DNA of 37,474 bases from Gammaproteobacteria bacterium (GTDB taxonomy: Bacteria; Pseudomonadota; Gammaproteobacteria; Porifericomitales; Porifericomitaceae): NCBI GenBank assembly GCA_028817305.1, contig JAPPPX010000039.1, positions 1 to 37,474 on the forward strand, read 5' to 3'. A program made the position numbers and the translations under genes. Positions 8,963 through 15,670 of this stretch are shown piece by piece (position 1 is the first letter of the stretch; every line of letters begins with the position of its first letter). The notes under the pieces were generated by a model, which was not told where the DNA came from, ran no database searches, and saw only the letters and a program-made list of their open reading frames with translations.

Positions 8963-9570
8963 GCGGGCGCGGGCGCTTCATCGTCCTGGAAGGCATAGAC
9001 GGGGCGGGGAAGAGCACGAACATTTCCTTTATTGCCGACTGGCTAACGGCGCGGGGACATGCGGTAACGACCGCCCGTGAACCAGGCGGCCCGCCTATCG
9101 CAGAGCGTATTCGCGAGCTGCTGTTACGCCCGGAAAATCACGAGATGCAACCGGAGACCGAGTTATTGTTGCTGTTCGCCGCCCGCGTCCAGCACCTGCG
9201 ACAGCGCATCCAACCGGCGCTGCAGGACGGCCGCACCGTGCTGTGCGAACGCTTTACCGCCTCTACCTACGCCTACCAAGGGGGCGGCCGCGGTTTGGCG
9301 CCGGAGCTAATCGCCTGCCTCGAAAAGCACCTGCTTGATTCCTGGCGGCCAGACTTGACCCTGTTGCTGGATCTGCCGCCGGAAGACGCCCGCCGTCGGC
9401 GCCGGGGCCGGGACCGCTACCATGACGAGCCCGACGGCTTCCTGCGGCGTGTTCGGGAGTGCTACCTGCGGCGTACCGCCGAGGCGCCGGGCGTCTGCCG
9501 TGTGGACGCCACGCTGCCGCTGGCCGAGGTGCAGAAAGCTATCGTCAGGATACTGGAGCGCAGCCTGTGA
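8959..9570 (+). CDS. tmk: Thymidylate kinase
   Basis: 203 residues. It phosphorylates dTMP to dTDP for DNA synthesis. The P-loop EGIDGAGKST (11-20), the YQGGGRG segment and a basic LID region (RRRGRDRYHDEPDGF) are visible. The acidic-arginine pair that binds dTMP appears as ER in CERF rather than the more usual DR, a conservative change. The GTG start overlaps the mltG stop as GTGA and its stop overlaps holB in the same way. The neighbours are the same as in E. coli. Confidence 0.94.
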   Translation: MSGRGRFIVLEGIDGAGKSTNISFIADWLTARGHAVTTAREPGGPPIAERIRELLLRPENHEMQPETELLLLFAARVQHLRQRIQPALQDGRTVLCERFTASTYAYQGGGRGLAPELIACLEKHLLDSWRPDLTLLLDLPPEDARRRRRGRDRYHDEPDGFLRRVRECYLRRTAEAPGVCRVDATLPLAEVQKAIVRILERSL

Positions 9571-10595
9571 ACGGGGCCGTGGAGGCCGTCGCGGACCAAG
9601 CCCTTGCCAGCGGGAACATTGATGGCGACGGCATCTACCCCTGGCATTGGGCGTCCTGGCAACGGCTGAGCGAGGCCTGGCGCCAGCAGCGCTTGCCGCA
9701 TGCCTTGCTGTTGGCGGGACCGCCCCAGGCCGGCATAGAGCGCTTTGCCGATTGTCTGGAGCGATTGCTGCTTGGCGCTCAATTGGGACCGGGGGGCGAA
9801 TTACTGCCGAATCCGCGCGGGTTGCGATTGCTGGCCGCCGGCAATCACCTGGACTTGCTGCATGTGGTCCCGGAACAGGAGGGGGGAACGATTCGCGTGG
9901 CGCAGATCCGCGAGGCCTGCGAATGGCTGCGCTTAAGCAACCCTGACGGCGGCCCCCGCGTACTGCGCATTGCCCCGGCCGATGCGATGCACCGTAGCGC
10001 CTGCAATTCCCTGCTGAAAACCCTGGAAGAACCATCTCCCGGCGCCTTTCTCCTGCTGCTCTGTCATCGTTCCTCTATCCTGCCCGCCACCTTGCGCAGC
10101 CGTTGCCGGCATTGCAACCTTGCTGTCCGCACACCGGAGACGGCGGTAGCCTGGTTGCGGGAGCAAGGGCCGGGGCCGGATGGCAAGCTGCGCCCGCACT
10201 GGGACGCCTTGCTGGCAGCGCAACAAGGGCCGTTGGCGGTGGCGACGGAGCGGGCGGGGGCCTTTGCCGCCCTGTTGCCGCCGCGGGGGCGACTATTGCC
10301 CAGCTTGGCTGACGCATGGTTGGAGGCGGGGGCGGCGCGCGCATTGCTCTGGTTCCGCGGCGGGTTGCTGCTCGCGATTCGCCACCGGCTGGGAGATGCG
10401 GAGCGGGGGCCGCTGGCGGCGGCATTCGCGGGCCTGGAACTTTGTTCCCTGCTCCGACTTTATGATAAGGTAGTGCGCAATGAGGCTTCGCTCTCGGCAG
10501 TCGGCGGTTTGCAGGAGCGCTCCGTGCTGGAAGAGGTACTGCTATTTTGGCGCGCCTTGGCTTGCGCAGGGCAGACCGGAACAAGAGAAGGATAG
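9567..10595 (+). CDS. holB: DNA polymerase III subunit delta'
   Basis: 342 residues. Delta' is the stator of the clamp loader that opens and loads the beta clamp. The N-terminal YPWHW...W..L, the HALLLAG strand, the NSLLKTLEEP motif and the LRSRC arginine-finger motif identify it. The Walker A region (AGPPQAGIERFA) is degenerate, as expected for delta'. The four-cysteine zinc module found in E. coli between the first helices is absent: the matching part (LLGAQLGPGGELLPNPRGLRLL) has no cysteine. The GTG start overlaps the tmk stop; about 28 residues precede the usual start of homology. Followed by pilZ as in Pseudomonas. Confidence 0.9.
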   Translation: MNGAVEAVADQALASGNIDGDGIYPWHWASWQRLSEAWRQQRLPHALLLAGPPQAGIERFADCLERLLLGAQLGPGGELLPNPRGLRLLAAGNHLDLLHVVPEQEGGTIRVAQIREACEWLRLSNPDGGPRVLRIAPADAMHRSACNSLLKTLEEPSPGAFLLLLCHRSSILPATLRSRCRHCNLAVRTPETAVAWLREQGPGPDGKLRPHWDALLAAQQGPLAVATERAGAFAALLPPRGRLLPSLADAWLEAGAARALLWFRGGLLLAIRHRLGDAERGPLAAAFAGLELCSLLRLYDKVVRNEASLSAVGGLQERSVLEEVLLFWRALACAGQTGTREG

Positions 10596-10609
10596 GACCG
10601 ACAACGACC

Positions 10610-10945
10610 ATGGATAACCGAATTTCGCTCACTATCCGCGACAAGAACGCGCTGTATGCCTCTTATATGCCTTTCGTTAAGAATGGCGGCCTGTTTATCC
10701 CCACGAATAAGCAATATGAATTGCGGCAGGAAATCTTCATCCTGCTGACCCTGCAACTCCCGGAACTTCGGGAGACTTTGCCCATTGCAGGTCAAGTGGT
10801 CTGGATCTCCCCGGCGGGGCAGAGCGGACGCCGTCCAGGCATCGGCGTACAGTTCAGCGACCTCGACCGCGGCGCCACCAAGAACAAGATCGAGGGACAG
10901 CTGGCCGGCGCTCTGGAATCCGATCGACCCACCCAGACCATGTAA
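10610..10945 (+). CDS. pilZ: Type IV pilus assembly protein PilZ
   Basis: 111 residues, single PilZ domain. In Pseudomonas and Xanthomonas this protein is needed for type IV pilus assembly and works with the PilB ATPase and FimX rather than binding c-di-GMP itself. The LTIRDKNALYASYMPFVKNGGLF start and the C-terminal ..DRPTQTM closely follow Pseudomonas PilZ, and the RxxxR c-di-GMP motif of canonical PilZ domains is not seen. ATG at 10610 has a purine-rich site (AAGAGAAGGATAGG) upstream. The order holB-pilZ-tatD is conserved. It implies that pilus genes exist elsewhere in the genome. Confidence 0.93.
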   Translation: MDNRISLTIRDKNALYASYMPFVKNGGLFIPTNKQYELRQEIFILLTLQLPELRETLPIAGQVVWISPAGQSGRRPGIGVQFSDLDRGATKNKIEGQLAGALESDRPTQTM

Positions 10946-11041
10946 ACAGGAGGCGCCGCGGCTGCGGAGGGCTTTGCGCCTTCCGCGCTTCCCGCCCCGG
11001 GCACGCTCCATCGTCCTCACGGTTACCGCTCCGATTCCGTC

Positions 11042-11857
11042 ATGACGCTGGCCGACTCGCACTGCCACCTGCCCTTGTTGCCGCAGCCGGCATCGGAGGC
11101 GCTGTCTCGCGCCCGGAAAGCGGGGGTGGGGCATTTTCTTTGCGTCTCGGTGGCGTGGGATGACTACCCCGCAATCCTGCGCCTCTGCGAACACCACCCC
11201 GATGTCGCCGGCAGCGTTGGCGTCCATCCCAACGAGGAGGACGCCGGCGAACTCTCCAGCGAACTGCTGGCCGAGCGGGCGACCGCCCCGGGGATTGCGG
11301 CTATAGGCGAAACCGGCCTGGACTATTATCGCGGCGACGGGAGCCGGGAGCGGCAACAGGAGCGCTTCCGGCAGCATATTCGCGCCGCCCGCCTGGCTCG
11401 CCGTCCGCTCATCATCCATTGCCGGGAGGCCTGGGAAGATACCTTGTCAATCCTGAGCCGGGAGGGGGCAGAGGAGACCGGCGGCGTGATGCACTGCTTC
11501 ACGGGGGGCTGGGAAGAGGCGCGGCGCTCCATGCAACTGAACTTCGCCATTTCTTTCTCCGGCATCCTCACCTTCAAGAATGCCGGCCCGTTGCGCGAAG
11601 TGGCGCGCCGCATCCCCGACGAGCGGCTTCTGCTCGAGACCGACGCTCCTTACCTGGCTCCCGTGCCACATCGCGGCAAGGCCAACGAACCGGCCTTGCT
11701 GCCGCACACGGCCGAGTGTCTGGCGCAGCTTCGGGGCGAGTCACCGGAAGAGTTGGCCCATAAGACCACGACCAACTACCTGGCTCTGTTTTCGCCGGGC
11801 GGCGCCGGGATGCAGGAAGAGCGCCCCGGCCGTTCCCGGTTGCCGCGCGCGCAATAG
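11042..11857 (+). CDS. tatD: TatD family metal-dependent hydrolase (DNase)
   Basis: 271 residues, TIM-barrel TatD/YcfH family; members have 3'-5' exonuclease activity with divalent metals. The metal-binding pattern is visible: DSHCHL at the N-terminus, GETGLDYYR, HCREA, MHCFTGG and ETDAPYLAP. It starts 96 bases after pilZ and ends the plus-strand operon. In E. coli the gene at this place is ycfH, so it may correspond to that paralogue rather than to the tat-operon tatD. The molecular role in the cell is not certain. Confidence 0.9.
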   Translation: MTLADSHCHLPLLPQPASEALSRARKAGVGHFLCVSVAWDDYPAILRLCEHHPDVAGSVGVHPNEEDAGELSSELLAERATAPGIAAIGETGLDYYRGDGSRERQQERFRQHIRAARLARRPLIIHCREAWEDTLSILSREGAEETGGVMHCFTGGWEEARRSMQLNFAISFSGILTFKNAGPLREVARRIPDERLLLETDAPYLAPVPHRGKANEPALLPHTAECLAQLRGESPEELAHKTTTNYLALFSPGGAGMQEERPGRSRLPRAQ

Positions 11858-11950
11858 CGCCAGTTGCGTTGCGCCGCTTTCTACCGTTCTCTAGACCTCT
11901 CTCTGGGCCGTTCTCTGGCCTTCTTCACGCGGCAATCCAAGGCCAGGGAA

Positions 11951-13120
11951 CTACAGCAGGGCCTCCAAATGCCGCAATGCGGCTGCCAGTTGCTCTTCCC
12001 CCTGGTAGCAATGCGGAGAGAAACGCAGTCCGCCATGGCGAGAGGCGCAGAAGACGCCCCGGCGACGCAGACCGGCGCACAATCGCTCCGGGGTGGCGCC
12101 CCGGGCGCGAAAGCTTACGATCCCTGCGCGACGTAGTTCGCCTACCGGTTCAAGGAGGCTCAGCTCATCATTTTCTTTAATATAATTAAAAAGATATAAA
12201 GTATTCCTATGAATTTGATTTGATACGGATTCCAGCCCGATCTCCAGCAATAGAGACAGACTGGCCGACAGGGCATGGATCCCCAGCATATTCGGACTGC
12301 CGCATTCGAAGCGCCGGGCATCGTCGGCAGGGCGCCAGTCGCGGCGTTCGAAATCGCCGGCGTCCTGCACCATACGCCAGCCGTATTCGCTCAGGGCCAA
12401 TTCTTCCCGGCGTTCGGCCGCGCAATAAAACAGCGCCACGCCTTCCGGCCCCAGCATCCACTTATGGCCGTCGGCGGCCACGTAGTCGGCACCGATTTCC
12501 TGCACGTCGAAGGGCAGGGCGCCGAGGTGTTGGATGGCATCCACACAGAACCGGATGCCGCGCTCGCGGCAGGCATCCCCCAGAATCTTCAGGTTCAGCC
12601 GCCGCCCATTGCCGTATTGTACCGAGCTCACAGTCATGAGCCGGGTGCGTTCGTCACAGGCTGCCAGCAATGCCAGTTCTTCGGAGGAAGCGCCGCATTG
12701 CGGCCAGTCCACCTGCCGCAATTCGACCCCGCGCCCTTGCAATGCCTCCCAGGGGATACGGTTGGAAGGAAACTCGTCGGCGCAGGTGACGACATTGTCG
12801 CCGCGGCGCCAGGGAAGTCCGGCGGCCACGAAGGAAAGGGCCTCGGAGGTGTTTTTCAACAAGGCGATATCCGAGGCCGAGGGGGCATTGAGCAACTGCC
12901 GGCACTGTTCGCGCAGCCGCCGTTCGCATTGCAGCCAGTCTTCGTAGGCCCATCCCCCGTGGCGCACGTTTTCCTCGGCAAAGCGCTGCACCGCCTGGGC
13001 AGCACGGCGCGGCCAGGGGGCGATGCCGGCATGGTTAAGGTATAGCAGGCCGTTTTCCTGAGGAAATTCGGTGGCCAGCAGGGCCCTCGTTTCCGGCGGC
13101 ATAGATGCCGTGGACGCCAT
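11951..13120 (-). CDS. Class V aminotransferase (cysteine desulfurase-like)
   Basis: 389 residues from the ATG at 13120; a longer frame reaches 13156. This is a fold-type I PLP enzyme of the NifS/CsdA-like class. YLNHAGIAP marks the N-terminus, and Lys220 in ADGHKWMLGPEG is the PLP lysine, with DAIQHLG contributing the aspartate and histidine that stack on PLP. A cysteine desulfurase needs a catalytic loop cysteine; none could be assigned with confidence, so the substrate is open (desulfurase, isopenicillin-epimerase-like or kynureninase-like). About 22 consecutive codons near the C-terminal domain (12170-12235) are strikingly AT-rich compared with the rest of the gene. It converges on tatD with a 93-base spacer. 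Confidence 0.85.
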   Translation of the reverse strand: MASTASMPPETRALLATEFPQENGLLYLNHAGIAPWPRRAAQAVQRFAEENVRHGGWAYEDWLQCERRLREQCRQLLNAPSASDIALLKNTSEALSFVAAGLPWRRGDNVVTCADEFPSNRIPWEALQGRGVELRQVDWPQCGASSEELALLAACDERTRLMTVSSVQYGNGRRLNLKILGDACRERGIRFCVDAIQHLGALPFDVQEIGADYVAADGHKWMLGPEGVALFYCAAERREELALSEYGWRMVQDAGDFERRDWRPADDARRFECGSPNMLGIHALSASLSLLLEIGLESVSNQIHRNTLYLFNYIKENDELSLLEPVGELRRAGIVSFRARGATPERLCAGLRRRGVFCASRHGGLRFSPHCYQGEEQLAAALRHLEALL

Positions 13121-13474
13121 GGCGCGTATTGTAGTCCCGCTCCGGTCGCCGTGCACGGACGCATGGACGGACTGCCGCCAAGCCGTTGATTGTCGTTCTG
13201 GCTCGGGCGCAGAACATTCTTTGGCATCCGCAACGAATCTTTCCCTTCCTTCAGGGCACGGCTCTGCGAGCAGGCGCTCGAAGTTGGCGCCATGCCATCC
13301 GAATGTCCTTATATGGGTGAGACTTTTGCGTCGGTTGACTCTATACCCGGTGGGGCATACACTGCCGCTTCCTTTTCGCAGGACCAGGCTGGCTTAGGGT
13401 CAGAAGCAAAAAAAAGAAGGTGCTGGCACTGCGGAACGAGTCGTAGCAAGTCTTTTTTACTGAGGGTACCTACC
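13121..13474. other. Intergenic region between the aminotransferase and torF-like genes
   Basis: No convincing gene was found. The stretch separates two divergent genes and holds the candidate promoter at 13335-13363 for the plus-strand outer-membrane protein gene, which leaves a leader of about 105 bases. Confidence 0.6.
13335..13363 (+). promoter_or_regulatory. Candidate promoter of the TorF-like protein gene
   Basis: TTGACT (13335-13340; five of six consensus) and TACACT (13358-13363; four of six) are separated by exactly 17 bases. The promoter lies 112 bases before the gene, and GAGGG at 13463-13467 serves as the ribosome binding site. Confidence 0.6.
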
Positions 13475-14266
13475 ATGAGAAACAAGGCAAAGCGCATTCG
13501 GGCCATCCTGCTGGGTGGCTTGCTGACGGTGCTGGGTGGCCACGCCCCGGGCGTTCTCGCCCAAACGCCGTTGGACGCAGAGAACTTCAGCGGCACGGTT
13601 ACTATGACCACCGACTATGTCTATCGGGGGATTTCCTTCTCCTCGCAGAACCCGGCCATACAGGGCAGCGCAGACTGGGCCTACGGGAGTTGGTTCGCCG
13701 GCATCTGGGGTACCAGTGTAGATGAAGCAGGAGTGGACTTGACCTCGGAGTTCGACTTCTACTTCGGCTTTGCCAGCAGTACCGCCGGTTTCGACTGGTA
13801 CATACAGCCGATCTACTACCACTATCCGAATGCCGACGAAGACGCCTACGGAGACCCGGATATGTTCGAGATCTGGCTGCATGCTTCCCAGGTCGTTGCG
13901 GAGGCGCCCGGGGCGCCTACCGTGGACCTGCTCTACGGCTATACGCCGGATTACTTCTACGAGTCCGGCAGCGGCCACTATATCCGCGGTGGCGTGGCCT
14001 TCGATCTCGGCGGCGGTATAGGCGTGGACTTCGGCTGGGGATATCAGACCGTAAAGGGGGAACACGATACATTTTGGCCTAACGTGAACGATCCGGAATA
14101 TGCTCACTGGGATGTAGGGGTTACCGGCGCCATCGCAGACTTCGATCTGGACCTGCGCTACCACGACACGAACCAAGAAACCGGCGACGCTTTCATCGCT
14201 GGCGGGTTCTCAACAGAAGCAAACACGGAATCCCGCATCGTCTTTACCATCTCGCGTAGCTTCTAG
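13475..14266 (+). CDS. TorF family putative outer-membrane protein
   Basis: 263 residues. A signal peptide is clear (basic MRNKAKRIR, hydrophobic ILLGGLLTVLGG, then VLA-QTP as the likely cleavage site). The mature part is made of alternating beta-strands rich in Tyr, Trp, Asp and Gly and ends in an aromatic residue (ISRSF), as outer-membrane barrels do. The pattern TTDYVYRGISFSSQNPAIQG...W.AGIWGTSVD fits the TIGR02001/TorF putative porin family. The real solute is unknown. ATG at 13475 follows GAGGG by 7 bases and a good promoter lies upstream. It is a single-gene unit followed by a palindrome-containing spacer. Confidence 0.8.
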   Translation: MRNKAKRIRAILLGGLLTVLGGHAPGVLAQTPLDAENFSGTVTMTTDYVYRGISFSSQNPAIQGSADWAYGSWFAGIWGTSVDEAGVDLTSEFDFYFGFASSTAGFDWYIQPIYYHYPNADEDAYGDPDMFEIWLHASQVVAEAPGAPTVDLLYGYTPDYFYESGSGHYIRGGVAFDLGGGIGVDFGWGYQTVKGEHDTFWPNVNDPEYAHWDVGVTGAIADFDLDLRYHDTNQETGDAFIAGGFSTEANTESRIVFTISRSF

Positions 14267-14294
14267 GTAGAGGCGCGGGGAGAGAGGGATCGAG

Positions 14295-14308
14295 GGGGAT
14301 CGATCCCC
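14295..14308 (+). terminator. Palindromic stem downstream of the torF-like gene
   Basis: GGGGATCGATCCCC is a perfect 14-base palindrome starting 29 bases after the stop codon. It could help end transcription, but no T-run follows, so an intrinsic terminator is not proven. Confidence 0.25.
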
Positions 14309-14410
14309 GCCGCGCATCCATCCATCCCCTTCGGTCAATCCCCATGCCATGCTTGGTTCCGCGGCAGATCTTCCCGTTGTGCGCTCTGGTAGCCGGCCTG
14401 CCTATCGTCG

Positions 14411-14426
14411 CATAATATATATTATG
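14411..14426. repeat. 16-base AT palindrome
   Basis: CATAATATATATTATG is a perfect palindrome in an AT-rich tract of an otherwise GC-rich neighbourhood. It could be a protein binding site or a promoter-like element; nothing further can be assigned. Confidence 0.3.
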
Positions 14427-14553
14427 TTAAATAACGGATAGGCCCCTCAGTGACCATACGGTCAAACAGGTGGTTTGTTAACTCAATTTTAACTTTTATA
14501 TATCAAAATAAAGTCTTTATTTGCAAAGAAAAAAATTATGCTCTAAACTGTCT

Positions 14554-14615
14554 GTATCGCAGGCAGGCGATACCGAACCCTGGCCCCTGCCTCGAAGCAG
14601 GCAGGGGCCAGGGTT
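14554..14615. terminator. Two adjacent perfect hairpins at the end of the tRNA cluster
   Basis: The first stem has 7-base arms (GTATCGC/GCGATAC, 14554-14573) with loop AGGCAG. Two bases later there is a second stem with perfect 17-base arms (14576-14592 and 14599-14615) and loop CGAAGC. It lies 35 bases beyond the tRNA-Leu 3' end on the minus strand, so it is a natural candidate for 3'-end formation of the tRNA transcript. It lacks an adjacent T-run on either strand, so Rho-independent termination is uncertain. The loop of the first hairpin can also pair with the 5' arm of the second. Confidence 0.45.
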
Positions 14616-14650
14616 TCCCACCGCATAGAACGGGGAAGTTCTTACAAAGA

Positions 14651-14736
14651 TGGTGGTCCCCCCGGGACTCGAACCCGGACCTCCCATAGGAGAGCAGATT
14701 TTAAGTCTGCTGCGTCTGCCGTTCCGCCAGGGGACC
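14651..14736 (-). tRNA. tRNA-Leu (anticodon UAA)
   Basis: Read on the minus strand, the gene starts GGTCCCC and ends GGGGACC-A-CCA, giving a paired 7-base acceptor stem and an encoded CCA. The anticodon loop CTTAAAA carries TAA. The long variable arm (CTCC...GGAG) fits a class II leucine tRNA. The T-loop GGTTCGAGTCC is standard. It is the third tRNA of the pgsA-linked cluster, as leuZ is in E. coli. Confidence 0.95.
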
Positions 14737-14814
14737 TGCTCCGCGGATTGGGGTGCCTGTTAATGGCGGCGCGAACAGCCGCCGGCATCTTCCAGACACC
14801 TGCGGATTATAGAG

Positions 14815-14885
14815 AGGCTGGGGTCGGAATCGAACCGGCGTACACGGCTTTGCAGGCCGCTGCATAACCACTCTGCCACCCAGCC
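14815..14885 (-). tRNA. tRNA-Cys (anticodon GCA)
   Basis: On the minus strand the acceptor stem is GGCTGGG with CCCAGCC, the anticodon loop CTGCAAA carries GCA, and the discriminator base is T, as required for cysteine tRNA. CCA is not encoded and must be added after transcription. It sits between the Gly and Leu tRNA genes, the E. coli glyW-cysT-leuZ order. Confidence 0.95.
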
Positions 14886-14953
14886 ATGGGGGCGCCGTCC
14901 CGGATATCGTTTCAAGGGAGGGTGCGCGGCACAGTCCTCAGGAGCCGAGAACC

Positions 14954-15028
14954 TGGAGCGGGAAACGAGATTCGAACTCGCGACCCCAACCTTGGCAAGG
15001 TTGTGCTCTACCACTGAGCTATTCCCGC
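14954..15028 (-). tRNA. tRNA-Gly (anticodon GCC)
   Basis: On the minus strand the acceptor stem is GCGGGAA with TTCCCGC, the discriminator is T and CCA is encoded. The anticodon loop contains GCC. The D-arm (AGCTCAGTGGTAGAGC) and T-arm (GTTCGAATC) are standard. It starts 47 bases after the pgsA stop codon, so it may be processed from a pgsA read-through transcript. Confidence 0.95.
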
Positions 15029-15075
15029 ATGGCCGTGACCGTGGTCTCGATCTTGTCACCCTTCGGCCGTGCCTG

Positions 15076-15636
15076 TCAATTGTTGTCGCTGCCGCTGTGC
15101 CGACGGGCACGTACCAATTCGGGCCAGGCTGCGTGCAGGTAGAAAAACATGGAGACCAAAGTCAGCGCGGTAGCCAGATACAGTAAGCCCAATCCCAGCC
15201 ACCAGGACCAATAATCCTTATAAACTAAAAGAAATATTGCTACCATCTGACTGATAGTTTTGTATTTTCCATACACAGAAACACGTATTTTTCGACGGGC
15301 GCCCAACTCCGCCATCCATTCCCGAAGGGCTGACACCGCGATTTCGCGGCTGACAATCACAGCCACCGGCAGGGCCAGCCAAACAGTCGGGGTGTGCTGC
15401 AACACCAACACCAGGGCAGTAGCCACCATCAGTTTGTCCGCCACCGGGTCGAGGAAGCTCCCCAACGGCGATTCCTGCTTCAAAAGGCGCGCCAGATAAC
15501 CGTCCAGGGCGTCTGTCAGGGAGGCGGCGCCAAATACCAACGCCGCTTCCAGGTGGCGCCCGGTCAGGAACAGCAGCACGAATACCGGTATCAGCAGAAT
15601 GCGGAGCAGAGTCAGGATGTTGGGCAGTTGCAGCAT
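15076..15636 (-). CDS. pgsA: CDP-diacylglycerol-glycerol-3-phosphate 3-phosphatidyltransferase
   Basis: 186 residues, inner-membrane enzyme making phosphatidylglycerophosphate, the first step to phosphatidylglycerol and cardiolipin. The CDP-alcohol phosphotransferase motif is complete: Asp42, Asp45-Gly46, Ala49-Arg50, Gly59, Asp63 and Asp67. Several hydrophobic segments follow. The ATG at 15636 gives the normal N-terminus (MLQLPNILTLLRI); the longer frame runs into uvrC and was not used. It follows uvrC by 34 bases. About 30 codons around 15205-15300 (region RVSVYGKYKT...LLVYKDY) use AT-ending codons, unlike the rest of the gene. Confidence 0.94.
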   Translation of the reverse strand: MLQLPNILTLLRILLIPVFVLLFLTGRHLEAALVFGAASLTDALDGYLARLLKQESPLGSFLDPVADKLMVATALVLVLQHTPTVWLALPVAVIVSREIAVSALREWMAELGARRKIRVSVYGKYKTISQMVAIFLLVYKDYWSWWLGLGLLYLATALTLVSMFFYLHAAWPELVRARRHSGSDNN

Positions 15637-15670
15637 CGGATCGTGATTCTCCGGGTTGGGATTCCCCCGA

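Larger units (their letters stand above)
14267..14650. other. Palindrome-rich, partly AT-rich intergenic region
   Basis: There is no credible gene; the short plus-strand frame at 14450-14689 runs into the tRNA-Leu gene and lacks coding character. The stretch holds the palindrome GGGGATCGATCCCC (14295-14308), the 16-base palindrome at 14411-14426, an AT-rich tract to about 14540, and two adjacent hairpins (14554-14573 and 14576-14615). It lies between the torF-like gene and the 3' end of the tRNA cluster, both of which transcribe into it. Confidence 0.6.

Noticed and set aside
14450-14689. 79-residue plus-strand frame next to tRNA-Leu
   Set aside because: It runs through the hairpin pair and into the tRNA gene (its end, RDSNPDLP, is the antisense T-arm signature), so it is not a gene.
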